Below are positions 49,056 to 57,886 of a stretch of DNA of 64,000 nucleotides, one piece after another; position 1 is the first letter of the stretch, and every line of letters starts with the position of its first letter. This stretch comes from Alcanivorax sp. DG881. Its GTDB lineage: Bacteria; Pseudomonadota; Gammaproteobacteria; Pseudomonadales; Alcanivoracaceae. The stretch lies in the NCBI RefSeq assembly GCF_000155615.1, contig NZ_DS989915.1, positions 210,756-274,755 of the forward strand, read 5' to 3'. A program made the position numbers and the translations under genes. The notes under the pieces were generated by a model. The model was not told the DNA's origin, ran no database searches, and saw nothing but the letters and a program-made list of their open reading frames with translations.

Positions 49056-49343
49056 TTATTCCAGAAACAGGCCGTCATTGTCCGGTTCCTGGGTCAGCAG
49101 CTGGTGATACTCGATTTCACGCATCAGCACTTCCTGGTCCAGTGGCTCCAGCACCCGGTTGAGCAACGACGAGGTGGGATCCTTCTTTTCCAGTTTTACT
49201 TCACGGTCTTTCCAGGGCACCACGTTCAGCACCGTGGGTGCCTCCTGGGTCCCGATAACGTTGGTCGACGGTTCGCTCGAGTCATCGGCGGCATGGCTGG
49301 CAGTGGCCAGCAGCAGTGCAGCAAGGGTCAACAGGCTTCGCAT
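49056..49343 (-). CDS. Small secreted hypothetical protein of the TPR/ExbB cluster
   Basis: A 95-aa protein with a cleavable signal peptide (MRSLLTLAALLLATASHA) and an acidic mature part of about 77 residues. I recognise no family. Its ATG overlaps the stop codon of the upstream TPR lipoprotein gene (TGATG), so it is translated with that operon and probably acts in the periplasm with it. Confidence 0.75.
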   Translation of the reverse strand: MRSLLTLAALLLATASHAADDSSEPSTNVIGTQEAPTVLNVVPWKDREVKLEKKDPTSSLLNRVLEPLDQEVLMREIEYHQLLTQEPDNDGLFLE

Positions 49344-50107
49344 CAGTTCATCTCCCCGGGGTTAAGGGTCGAGCCGTTTTCGGCCACCGGTTGGCTGGGC
49401 TGTTCTGGCGCACGGCGCTCCAGATCGACAATCCAGTTGGCTACGTTTTCGTCCGGCAGTTTCTGCAGGTTCTGGTAGGCACGGAAATGATTGAGCGCCA
49501 GGTTCATGTCCTGCAGGTACAGCTCGCCGAGTACGGCCAGGTTGAAATGGGCGCGGGCATACTTGGGGTCAAGCACCAGGGCACGCTCATAATGAATGCG
49601 GGCGTTATCGAATTCGCCTTGCTCGCGCAGGGCCAGGCCCAGCCCATTGTGGGCGTAGGGGTTGGCATCATTGATGGCCAGCGACTGCTCGAAGGCCGCC
49701 TGGGCCTTGTCGTAATCTTCCAGCTCCATCTGTATCAAGCCGATGTTGAGCTGCGGGCCGGACAGTTGCGGATAACGTTCGGCCAGAGACTGGAACATGA
49801 CCAGTGCCTGTTCATTGTTGCCTGCCATGCGGGTTTGCAGGGCACGGGCGTATTCGCCCATGGCCTGTTGCGCGATTTTCTCGACTTTGGGGTCGTGGGG
49901 CACCGGTGGAATATGCACCGCATCGCTGTTGGCAGCGGCGCCGCCACTCTTTTGCTGTTCATATTTGCTGGTGTTGCCTTCGGCGGTACCGTCCAGCCCG
50001 CCGCCCTGATTGATGGCACAGCCAGAGAATAGTAGTGCCAGCAAGAGGAACGCGCTGCGTGTTGCGTGTTGCGTGCCGCGTGCTGCGTTAATAGATAATG
50101 TCGACAT
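49343..50107 (-). CDS. TPR-repeat lipoprotein with repeat-derived N-terminus
   Basis: A 254-aa protein from ATG 50107. Lipobox LLFSGC is at about 26-31, and at least three TPR units follow (ALVMFQSLAERYP, DYDKAQAAFEQSLAIND, EFDNARIHYERALVLDP), as in PilW/PilF-like proteins. Residues about 7-18 before the hydrophobic core are encoded by a GCGTG-type repeat. The start lies 20 bp inside the upstream gene in another frame. An upstream ATG at 50134 or a downstream TTG start is possible. Confidence 0.8.
   Translation of the reverse strand: MSTLSINAARGTQHATRSAFLLLALLFSGCAINQGGGLDGTAEGNTSKYEQQKSGGAAANSDAVHIPPVPHDPKVEKIAQQAMGEYARALQTRMAGNNEQALVMFQSLAERYPQLSGPQLNIGLIQMELEDYDKAQAAFEQSLAINDANPYAHNGLGLALREQGEFDNARIHYERALVLDPKYARAHFNLAVLGELYLQDMNLALNHFRAYQNLQKLPDENVANWIVDLERRAPEQPSQPVAENGSTLNPGEMN
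50051..50089. repeat. GCGTG-type repeat at the junction of two TPR genes
   Basis: Plus-strand GCTGCGTGTTGCGTGTTGCG continues as TGCCGCGTGCTGCGTTA. It begins immediately after the stop codon of the 50088-53036 gene and is read through by the next lipoprotein gene. Confidence 0.65.
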
Positions 50108-53036
50108 AGCTCTCAACCTGTTCAAACTTCGCATAACGGCCGGGAATCAGCTCTGCTAACGCGGTAAAGCTCTTTTTTACCCACTGGTCATAGATGTCAT
50201 CGGTGACCAGGTTGGCATTGGCGATAAGAATATCGATGGCCTGATCCTCATAGGGCAGGGCCTTGTCTTCAAGCAGCATGGTGTACTCTTCAAGCTCCAG
50301 TTCATCCATGCCGTTGGGGCGTTCCGACTTGATCAGGTCCCTGGCCAGCACGCGATACATTTCACCGATTTTGTAATTGGCGGCCGTGGCGTATTCGGCG
50401 ACGCCGATCTGGGCAACGGCCTGATAATCGGCCAGTGCTGTTTTCATCACCGTGGTCTTGGCGGCCAGAGAGGTTTTCAGCGGCTGCTCAAGCTTGATGC
50501 GGTTGAACTCCTGGAAGTTCGGTTCAGCCAGAGTAAAGCTGGCATAGGCGGCCAGCCAGGCGACGCGGTCGTCGGCATTGTTGCCGGCGTCCCGGTAGCT
50601 GGTGACAAGTTGTTTCAACCAGTAGGTTTCCCGCTCGCTGTTGGCGGTTTTGCGGTTCAGTTCCACCAGCCTGAATTGCGCTTCGGAGCGGAAATCATAG
50701 GGCTGTGGCCATTCCTGCAGGTACTGCTCATAGAGCGCGATGGACGCTTGCGGCTTCTCGGCCCGGTCCTGCATTTCTGCGGCGCGCCACATGGCCTGGC
50801 GGGCCAGTTCATCGTTCTCGCCTTTATGGTTGGCAGCGATCAGGGTCAGCTCACCGGCGGCGGCGGTATAGTTGCCTTGCTGTTCGTAGGCCACTGCCAG
50901 TTTGTCCGGGATGGTATCGGTCAGCGGATCGTTCGGGTAACGCTGACGGAAGGCTTCCAGGACCGGAATGGCATCGGCACTGCGCTGCTGCTGGATGAAC
51001 AGGGTGGCGGCGTCAAATTCGGCATTCTTGCGTACGGCGGCTTCCGGTACCGCCTGGCCAACGCGCAGGAAGGTGGCGGCGGCCACATCCAGGTTGCCCT
51101 GATCACGCTGTTGTTCGCCCTGGCGGTAGATGCTGAGCGCCAGTTTTTCGCGGTACTCCGCGCGCTGCTCCGGCGGCACTTCTTCCAGTAGCAAAAGCTT
51201 GTTGTAGGCCAGTTCGGAAACCTTGAAGCGCCCCAGATCGAATTCACCGTTAGCAATGGTGGCCCAGCCGTAGCGGAGCATTTCCGGTGCCGGTGCCGGG
51301 TCGCGGCTGACCAGAATGCCGGCGGTTTTCACCGCGCCTTCTACATCACCCAGTGCCAGCTGATCTTCAGCGGTGTTGTGCAACACATTGGTTGCCTGCG
51401 GGTGTTGCGGGAAGTGCTGCCCAAACTTCTGGGCACTGGCGATTTTCTGTTGGCGCCACAGGGTTGCCTGTTCCGGTTCCAGCTCGCCATCGAGAATTTT
51501 CTGATAGGCAACCAGGCCGGAGAAGGCAGCGTCGCCACCGGTGGTGTGCTCGGGGTAGCCATAGGCGGTGCGCTCGAATTGCGCAATCGCAGCCGGGTAA
51601 TCGTTGGCGGCGAACAGCACATCGGCGTAGCGGTGGTTCACGTCACCCTGATTGGCGCTGACGGGGGGCGTGTCCAGGTATTCCTTGTACCAGCGTGCTG
51701 GCGCCTGGTAGTCCGCTGGCTTGCCGGATTTCTGGGCGAGCACATGGTGGTATTCGGCCAGGTCGAGGATATGCCCCTTGAGCAGATCCACATATTGCTG
51801 GCGGATATCCGGGTGACGGTTCCAGTACTCGCTGTTCACCCCATAGTGGTCGATGAATTTTTCTTTGGCCGGCAATACCAGCGTCGGGAAGCCCCCTTTC
51901 TGGTAAGACTCGATCTGCAGGGTAGAAAACTCCGGGGCCAGGCGGGAATCCGGGTACACCTGAACGAACATGTCGTAGGTTTCCGCCGCATCGCGGAAAC
52001 GTTCCTGGTTCAGGTAGACGTCACCGAGGGTACGGTAAATCGCCGGCTCGTAGTCCCGGTTGCCGTTGCGGGCAAACCAGGCTTTCACTGACTTGGCGCC
52101 GTTCAGGTTGCTGAAACTGAGGCTGACAACCCGTTGGGTATCGACGAACAGTTTGCTTTCCATGCTGGTGTTATCCGCCAGCACGGCCTGGCCATTGAGG
52201 TTGTCCAGCAGGGTAAAGAAGCTGTCCTGGGCGCGTTCGTATTCGCCCAGTTTGTAGTAACTCCAGCCGTGCTTGTACAACGCCTGGTTATAGAATTCAT
52301 TGCGCTCGCCCCGTTCGATGACGTCAGCGTAGGCTTTTTCTGCGTATTCGTAGTCGCCTTCGGAGAACAGCATTTCGCCGCGTCGGAACTGGGATTCCAG
52401 TGCCCACTCGCTGTTGGGGTATTGCTCTACCAGAGAATCCAGGCTGCTGCGGGCCTTGTCCAAATCCCCATCCATGGCGTAGGCCTTGGAGAGCAGATAG
52501 TAGGCTTCGGCACGTTCGTTGGCATCGTTGGTGCTGTTGAGCAGCTCCTGATACAGCTGGATCGCCGTGCTGTAGTCCACATCCTCGTCGGCGAGCGTGG
52601 GGGACATGGTGCCTGCCAGGTCCAGCAGGGCCAGTTTCCGCTCGGTGTCGTCGGTGGTATTCACCTGGGACATGGTGTTGTCGTAGACGAGCTGGTCGAC
52701 TTTTTGCTCCAGCTGTTCGTCTTCCTGCTGGGCAATCTGCATGTCCTGCTCGGTGGCAGATGCCAACGCCAGATCGGCCATGCGCCGCAGGGTTTTGGCC
52801 CGGCGTTGCGGATCGTCGAACAGTTCAGCCGCCTGACGGTAGCTGTTCAGGGCATCCTGGGTGGACGCGCTTTCCAGTTGCTGCTCTTCAATGACAATGT
52901 CTGTGCTTTCCAGGTCCGCCAGGGTGGTTCCCCCGAAACGGGCCTGTTGCTCCAGGGTGCCACTTGGCGGTGCGGATGCGCAGCCCCCCAAGGCCACCAT
53001 CGCTGCAGCCAGACTGTGCAGGCGAAATCGTTTCAC
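50088..53036 (-). CDS. Large TPR-repeat lipoprotein
   Basis: A 982-aa protein with lipoprotein signal and lipobox (VALGGC, about 14-19). The mature chain is almost wholly helical repeats of TPR/Sel1 type (for example AEAYYLLSKAYAMDGDLDKA, EYERAQDSFFTLLDNL, YRTLGDVYLNQERFRDAAET). No catalytic motif is visible. Its size and outer-membrane lipid anchor suggest a periplasmic scaffold. It overlaps the upstream TPR gene by 4 bp. Confidence 0.85.
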   Translation of the reverse strand: MKRFRLHSLAAAMVALGGCASAPPSGTLEQQARFGGTTLADLESTDIVIEEQQLESASTQDALNSYRQAAELFDDPQRRAKTLRRMADLALASATEQDMQIAQQEDEQLEQKVDQLVYDNTMSQVNTTDDTERKLALLDLAGTMSPTLADEDVDYSTAIQLYQELLNSTNDANERAEAYYLLSKAYAMDGDLDKARSSLDSLVEQYPNSEWALESQFRRGEMLFSEGDYEYAEKAYADVIERGERNEFYNQALYKHGWSYYKLGEYERAQDSFFTLLDNLNGQAVLADNTSMESKLFVDTQRVVSLSFSNLNGAKSVKAWFARNGNRDYEPAIYRTLGDVYLNQERFRDAAETYDMFVQVYPDSRLAPEFSTLQIESYQKGGFPTLVLPAKEKFIDHYGVNSEYWNRHPDIRQQYVDLLKGHILDLAEYHHVLAQKSGKPADYQAPARWYKEYLDTPPVSANQGDVNHRYADVLFAANDYPAAIAQFERTAYGYPEHTTGGDAAFSGLVAYQKILDGELEPEQATLWRQQKIASAQKFGQHFPQHPQATNVLHNTAEDQLALGDVEGAVKTAGILVSRDPAPAPEMLRYGWATIANGEFDLGRFKVSELAYNKLLLLEEVPPEQRAEYREKLALSIYRQGEQQRDQGNLDVAAATFLRVGQAVPEAAVRKNAEFDAATLFIQQQRSADAIPVLEAFRQRYPNDPLTDTIPDKLAVAYEQQGNYTAAAGELTLIAANHKGENDELARQAMWRAAEMQDRAEKPQASIALYEQYLQEWPQPYDFRSEAQFRLVELNRKTANSERETYWLKQLVTSYRDAGNNADDRVAWLAAYASFTLAEPNFQEFNRIKLEQPLKTSLAAKTTVMKTALADYQAVAQIGVAEYATAANYKIGEMYRVLARDLIKSERPNGMDELELEEYTMLLEDKALPYEDQAIDILIANANLVTDDIYDQWVKKSFTALAELIPGRYAKFEQVESYVDIIY

Positions 53037-54949
53037 GATCCTTTCCTCTGGTTTTTCTCACCGGAGACAGACGAGTCCTGCAGGCGGGCAATGGCCAGAT
53101 GTGCCTCGGCCAACTGGTCAGCCAGCTTTTGCTGGTTGGCGTGGAGCAGGGCGAGGGCGTCGGCCTGCATGTTTTGCTCCAGGGCCAGCAAGGTGTCTTC
53201 TGTCAGGTGTTTTATTTGTTTTATTTTCTGGTCTTGTGCGGCGAGGCGTTGGCCTACGTCGTCACGGGTACGCAGGGTGGCGTCCCGGATCTGTTGGCTT
53301 ATCGCCGCAATACGTTGTGCCAGTATCTGGCTTTCTTCGCGTAAGTGGGTTGCAGCTTGCACTTGTTGTTCGCGTTGTTCCACCGACTGGTGGGCAATAT
53401 CCCAAAGTAGCAGGCCGCGAACCCGGCGCAGGCGAATGGCGTTGTTGTGGTCGGAACCGGGGATACGGCCGAATTGGTGGGCGAGGGCGTCGACTTTCTT
53501 CCACATGATGGCCTGTTCAGCATTGGCTACATCGGCAGGCTTTTCCAGGTCCACATAGTTGGGGATACGGCTGGCCAGCTGGTCGCTGGCCTGGCTGAGC
53601 GTCTCCTGGCGGCTCATCAAGCCGGTAACCTGCCCGCGAACATGGGGCAGGTTTCGGCTCAGGGTCTCACGCTGTTGCTGGTAGCTTTGCTGCAAGGCCG
53701 GCAGCGATTCCTGCCAGTGTTCAACCATGGTCTTGATCTGCTGGATTTGCCGGTAGTGCTCAAAACGCTGGGCAAAATGGTTGCTGGAAAACAGCTTGTA
53801 TAAATACGACAGCTCGCCGCCTTTTGCCATGTCGTTGGTGTTGGCCGGCAGCAGGCCGGCCGCGTTTTCGTCCTCCGGCAGCAAGGCTTCGGACCAGCCG
53901 GGTTTGGCGATGTTATCGATGGCGCGCTGAATGTCCTTAAGGGCCTCGCGGTATTGCGTGGCAGCATACTGATAGCCCGACAGGGCCTGGGGCAGGCCGC
54001 CGAGCTCTTCGTAGGCACGGGGGGCCAGCATCAACGCTTCCTGCACGGAGGGATGGCTGCTGTTGCGACGTACCGCTTCCAGCCACAGGGGCAGGGCGCG
54101 TTTCACGTCGCCGGCGCGGTAGTTCGCCAGGCCGAGTGCAAGCAGGGCATCTTCGGAGAAAGGCCCGTCGCTACGTACCTGGCGCAGATCGGCGCGGGCA
54201 TTTTCCAGGTTGCCGTCTTTCAATTCTGTCAGGCCCGACGCCAGGGCGGCCCGGTCACGCAGAGCCAGCGCCTGATCGCTGCTGCCACCTGCAGACAGCA
54301 AGGATTTAAGCAGTTCAAGGCCCTGAGCCTGATGGCCGGCCCGAATCAGCGCCACGCCCATGTTGTAGCTGGCGTAACGGCCTTCATCGGTATTCAGGGG
54401 CACGGAATGGAGGTAGTCCAGGGCACCGGTAAAGTCCCCCTCGGCCATGAAGATATTGGCCAGCATCAGGCGACGGCGAGCTTCGTCAACCGGCTCCAGC
54501 CCTTTCATGTTTTCGCCATCGAGAATCATGGCCGCGTCGGTGTAGTTGCCTTCGCGGTAATGCAAGGCGGCCTTGTGCAGCCAGGTCTGGGCGCGGGTGC
54601 GGCTGAGGATATCCTTGGCCAGCAGCCGGTTGAAGATGGTTTCGGCTTTGCCCGGCAGGCCGTAGGTGACGTAGAGATCCCCAAGGACCAGTTCGGCGTA
54701 GTCGGTATCTTCACTGAAAAGTTGCTGCTGTTGGTTGACCAGCAGAAGGTTGATGGCATCGAAGTTGGCTTCGCGATAGTAGTCATACATGACTTCACCG
54801 AATGCCAGATAACGGTGCTCTTCCTCGCCGAGAACCTGCGGGCCGGTGTCTACGTCATCAAAAAATTCGACTTTTGCTGCCAGGGCGGGCGAGAGATTAA
54901 TCGCAAGCAGTGAACACAACAGCCACCGTTTCATCCGGGGTCGTGTCAT
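53033..54949 (-). CDS. Periplasmic TPR-repeat protein
   Basis: A 638-aa protein from ATG 54949, which overlaps the previous stop (ATGA). An N-terminal signal (KRWLLCSLLAINLSPALA) precedes repeats such as DYAELVLGDLYVTYGLPGKA and YTDAAMILDGENM. From about residue 390 on there is a long Gln-rich coiled coil. No enzyme motif was seen. A start at 54961 would add four residues. Confidence 0.83.
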   Translation of the reverse strand: MTRPRMKRWLLCSLLAINLSPALAAKVEFFDDVDTGPQVLGEEEHRYLAFGEVMYDYYREANFDAINLLLVNQQQQLFSEDTDYAELVLGDLYVTYGLPGKAETIFNRLLAKDILSRTRAQTWLHKAALHYREGNYTDAAMILDGENMKGLEPVDEARRRLMLANIFMAEGDFTGALDYLHSVPLNTDEGRYASYNMGVALIRAGHQAQGLELLKSLLSAGGSSDQALALRDRAALASGLTELKDGNLENARADLRQVRSDGPFSEDALLALGLANYRAGDVKRALPLWLEAVRRNSSHPSVQEALMLAPRAYEELGGLPQALSGYQYAATQYREALKDIQRAIDNIAKPGWSEALLPEDENAAGLLPANTNDMAKGGELSYLYKLFSSNHFAQRFEHYRQIQQIKTMVEHWQESLPALQQSYQQQRETLSRNLPHVRGQVTGLMSRQETLSQASDQLASRIPNYVDLEKPADVANAEQAIMWKKVDALAHQFGRIPGSDHNNAIRLRRVRGLLLWDIAHQSVEQREQQVQAATHLREESQILAQRIAAISQQIRDATLRTRDDVGQRLAAQDQKIKQIKHLTEDTLLALEQNMQADALALLHANQQKLADQLAEAHLAIARLQDSSVSGEKNQRKGS

Positions 54950-55464
54950 TGCTGATTCCACTCACGGAATTCGAATTTGTGCTGTTGGCTATTCAGGTCA
55001 TCGACCACCTGCATTTCCACCATTTTGCGGCCGGGGCCCTTGGTAAAGTTGTAGCTGGTGGTTTTCTGGTAGTCCTTGCCGAGGGGATCGTAGCCGGTGA
55101 TGGTGGCTTCCATGACATGGCGACCACTGGTCAGGTTGCCGGTATACAAGCGCTGAATGCCGCCCTTGGTGAGCGCTTCGAATTCCTGGTCGGAATAAAA
55201 GTGGTAACCAACATGGTCACCGTCGATGGTCAGGTTGATGTCCACCAGGCGAATCGGCGTGCCCACGTCTACAGAGACAAAGATGCTGGTCTGCGGGCTG
55301 GCGTAGAGTAATTCCTGCTCCAGCAGGGTGAGGTCCCGATTCAGGTTGAGGGCTTCGCTCTTGAGTTGGCGAATCTGCTCGGACAGGCCATCGTCGTCAG
55401 CCGCACCGGCAATGGAACACAGGCTCACTAACACGGCGCCGCAAAAGGGCAAAAATGCTTTCAT
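54946..55464 (-). CDS. Small periplasmic coiled-coil protein, first gene of the TPR/ExbB cluster
   Basis: A 172-aa precursor with signal peptide (about 1-21, ending SIAGA), a heptad-like segment (LSEQIRQLKSEALNLNRDL, about 27-50) and a beta-rich domain (SIFVSVDVGTPIRLVDINLT, then GRHVMEATITGYDP). I recognise no named family. It has a convincing promoter 60 bp upstream and leads the operon by ATGA coupling. Confidence 0.8.
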   Translation of the reverse strand: MKAFLPFCGAVLVSLCSIAGAADDDGLSEQIRQLKSEALNLNRDLTLLEQELLYASPQTSIFVSVDVGTPIRLVDINLTIDGDHVGYHFYSDQEFEALTKGGIQRLYTGNLTSGRHVMEATITGYDPLGKDYQKTTSYNFTKGPGRKMVEMQVVDDLNSQQHKFEFREWNQQ

Positions 55465-55523
55465 GGGTGGCGATCGCTTCTTTTGTTGTTATGGGCCGCC
55501 AACGCGGCATTCTTTAGTGCCTA

Positions 55524-55552
55524 GTTGTAATCAGAAGAACGGCTTAAATCAA
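55524..55552 (-). promoter_or_regulatory. Promoter of the TPR/ExbB operon
   Basis: On the minus strand TTGATT (55552-55547) and TACAAC (55529-55524) are spaced by 17 bp, about 60 bp before the first gene. Confidence 0.55.
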
Positions 55553-55578
55553 GGGTAACCATCGGTCATGATTGGCCC

Positions 55579-55607
55579 TTAGCACCACCGACGGAGGCCT
55601 CTATAGT
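55579..55607 (+). promoter_or_regulatory. Promoter of the fructosamine kinase gene, near-leaderless
   Basis: TTAGCA (55579-55584) and TATAGT (55602-55607) are spaced by 17 bp. The predicted start point is within 1-2 nt of the ATG at 55615. The only Shine-Dalgarno-like word (GGAGG, 55593-55597) lies inside the spacer. Confidence 0.55.
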
Positions 55608-55614
55608 CAAGTTT

Positions 55615-56493
55615 ATGGATAGCAATGATACGAATTTGCCACTAGTGCTGCGACGGGCCCTGTCCGCAAGAGGCTGGAACCAGCAGATGCGGTATCGATC
55701 CGGCGCGGGTGGGGACACCGCCAATAGCGGTTTGCTGACGCATTCGGGGGGCCGTTGCTTTGTGAAAATGCACCCGACTGCCGCATTGCTGGCAGCGGAA
55801 GAAGCCGGGTTGCGGGCCTTGGCGCCGTGGTTACGGGTGCCGCAGGTAGAGGGCCGATATGCCGATGAGGCGGGCGGGGTGCTGTTTCTGGAAGCTCTGG
55901 TGCTGGAGCCACTGGGGCAGGCCGGGTGGCGGGCTGCCGGGCAAGCCCTGGCCGGGCTTCACCGCGGGGCCACAAACACGGTTTATGGCGGTGTGGCGGA
56001 CAACTTTATTGGTGGCATGCCGCAGCACAACCGCGACGAAGCCGAATGGCCCCGTTTTTTTGCCCGTCAGCGGCTGCAGCCGCAGTTGCAATGGGCAACG
56101 CAGAAGGGGCTGCCGGCGCCGGCCTGCCGGGCCGTGCATCGGGTTATCGACCATCTGCCGCACTGGTTGCCGCGCAAGCCTGCCAGTGGGTTGTTGCACG
56201 GGGACCTGTGGATGGGGAATCTGGGCCAAATTGACGGCGCAGAGCCGGTGTTCTTCGATCCGGCCTGTTATTATGGCGACCCGCAGGTGGATCTGGCCAT
56301 GCTGAACTTGTTCGGCCGACCACCCGAGGCGTTTTATCATGGCTACCAGGGGCATTTGCCGACACCGGAGCAACGGGCACGGTGGCCGGTGTATGACCTG
56401 TATCACTGGCTGAATCACTTCAACCTGTTTGGTCATCCCTATACCTCAACCGTTACCGATATGGCCCGGTTGCTTTGCCGGGAGCTGAAATAG
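55615..56493 (+). CDS. Fructosamine kinase family protein
   Basis: A 292-aa phosphotransferase of the FN3K/YniA family, which phosphorylates ketosamines on glycated proteins or ribulosamines and so triggers deglycation. The APH-like catalytic loop GLLHGDLWMGN and the metal-binding FFDPACYYGDPQVDLAM are clear, and GGDTANSGLL resembles the nucleotide loop. Bacterial members usually prefer ribulosamines, but that is not visible here. It is divergent from the TPR operon. Confidence 0.93.
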   Translation: MDSNDTNLPLVLRRALSARGWNQQMRYRSGAGGDTANSGLLTHSGGRCFVKMHPTAALLAAEEAGLRALAPWLRVPQVEGRYADEAGGVLFLEALVLEPLGQAGWRAAGQALAGLHRGATNTVYGGVADNFIGGMPQHNRDEAEWPRFFARQRLQPQLQWATQKGLPAPACRAVHRVIDHLPHWLPRKPASGLLHGDLWMGNLGQIDGAEPVFFDPACYYGDPQVDLAMLNLFGRPPEAFYHGYQGHLPTPEQRARWPVYDLYHWLNHFNLFGHPYTSTVTDMARLLCRELK

Positions 56494-56529
56494 CGGGCTC
56501 CAATACTGATGCTTAACCCAAGGATACCG

Positions 56530-57657
56530 ATGCACATTATCGCCGATGCCAACATGCCCGGTTTGGAGCCTTTCGAGGCCTTTGCCACCGTTGAGCGAGT
56601 GGATGGCCGCACCCTGACCCGGGAACAGCTGGGCGAGGCGGAGATTCTGCTGGTGCGGTCTGTCACCCGTGTGGATGCCACCTTGCTGGCCGGTTCGCGG
56701 GTACGCTTTGTGGGCTCCGCCACCATTGGTACGGACCACGTGGATCTGGCGTATCTGGCCCAGGCGGGCATTACGTTTGCCCATGCGCCGGGCTGTAATG
56801 CCCGTGCGGTGGCGGAATATGTGCTGCAATCCGTGCTATTGCTGTGCGCGGCCCAGGGGCGATGTCCGCGGGAAACCCGGGTGGCAGTGGTTGGCCTGGG
56901 GAATGTGGGGCGTCGCGTAGCGGACTGGCTGGGAGCGCTGGGCATGACGGTGCACGGCTGTGACCCTCTGCTGGAGCGAGCTGGTTACGCCGGGCCGGTG
57001 AGCCTGGCCCCGCTGGATCAGGTGCTGGATGCCGATATCATCACCTTGCATGTGCCGCTGACCCGCACAGGGGATGATGCCACCTGGCACCTGCTGGATA
57101 AGGCCCGGCTTTCCCGGTTGGGGCCGCAACAGATGCTGATTAACACCTGTCGCGGGCCGGTTATCGACAATGCGGCGCTGTCCCGGCAGCTGGCCGATGG
57201 TGCCGGGCCGTTAACGGTGCTGGATGTGTGGGAGGAAGAGCCGACGGTGCCGCCGACGCTGTATCAACAGGTTCTGATGGGCTCGCCGCATATTGCGGGT
57301 TACAGCCTGGAAGGCAAGCTCAAAGGGACTCGCATGCTCTATGACGCGGTGTGCGAGTGGGCGGGCAGGGAAGCGGCGGGAGAGGCTGCTGGGGCGGATG
57401 TGCCGGTGTTACGGCAGTCGGTGGCGAGTGATGCGGACCTGTTGGCGTTACTGCAAGCAGCATATCGGCTGGACGATGATTACCGGCGATTGGGTGACAG
57501 CTTGACTGAAGCGGCACCTGCTGCGGCCTTTGATCGCCTGCGTAAACAGTATCCTGTCCGTCACGAACTGCACCACTGGCAGCATGACGGGCCTGTCGCG
57601 GACGCCTGGGCGGCGATTATCAGCCGACTTTTTGAGCCCGATGGTATTGCGCGGTAG
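56530..57657 (+). CDS. pdxB: 4-phosphoerythronate dehydrogenase
   Basis: Second step of deoxyxylulose-dependent pyridoxal phosphate synthesis. The 375-aa protein starts [11 protein letters not shown] behind AAGGATACC. It has the NAD motif [19 protein letters not shown], the catalytic Arg in [10 protein letters not shown], the Glu in WEEEP and the His in [12 protein letters not shown]. The C-terminal PdxB dimerisation domain is present. An ATG at 56509 would add seven residues. Confidence 0.95.
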   Translation: MHIIADANMPGLEPFEAFATVERVDGRTLTREQLGEAEILLVRSVTRVDATLLAGSRVRFVGSATIGTDHVDLAYLAQAGITFAHAPGCNARAVAEYVLQSVLLLCAAQGRCPRETRVAVVGLGNVGRRVADWLGALGMTVHGCDPLLERAGYAGPVSLAPLDQVLDADIITLHVPLTRTGDDATWHLLDKARLSRLGPQQMLINTCRGPVIDNAALSRQLADGAGPLTVLDVWEEEPTVPPTLYQQVLMGSPHIAGYSLEGKLKGTRMLYDAVCEWAGREAAGEAAGADVPVLRQSVASDADLLALLQAAYRLDDDYRRLGDSLTEAAPAAAFDRLRKQYPVRHELHHWQHDGPVADAWAAIISRLFEPDGIAR

Positions 57658-57793
57658 GGTATTGCCACTGATCTTCCAGGTGCTCACAGGCGCGCTGGAT
57701 CATGTCTTCGGTAATGGGGATTTCCCGGCCGTCCTCATCGATGATGGCCGCGCCGTGGAAATGCGATGCTGAAGGGCTGTTGTTCAGATTCAT
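57620..57793 (-). CDS. Small conserved protein, PA1571-like
   Basis: A 57-aa protein starting at ATG 57793 behind CAGGGATG. The core [20 protein letters not shown] followed by RACEHLE is the pattern I recall for a small Pseudomonas family typified by PA1571. Its neighbour at 57887 resembles PA1572, so the adjacency supports the call. The 3' end overlaps the pdxB 3' end by 38 bp on the opposite strand. Function is unknown. Confidence 0.75.
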   Translation of the reverse strand: MNLNNSPSASHFHGAAIIDEDGREIPITEDMIQRACEHLEDQWQYPTAQYHRAQKVG

Positions 57794-57886
57794 GTGTCAT
57801 CCCTGCCTGTGCAGTTGGCCTTTAAATTTACTTAGTGGTTGTCAGTGACAGCAACGCCTATTTTTGTATCTGGATATGACCCTTTT

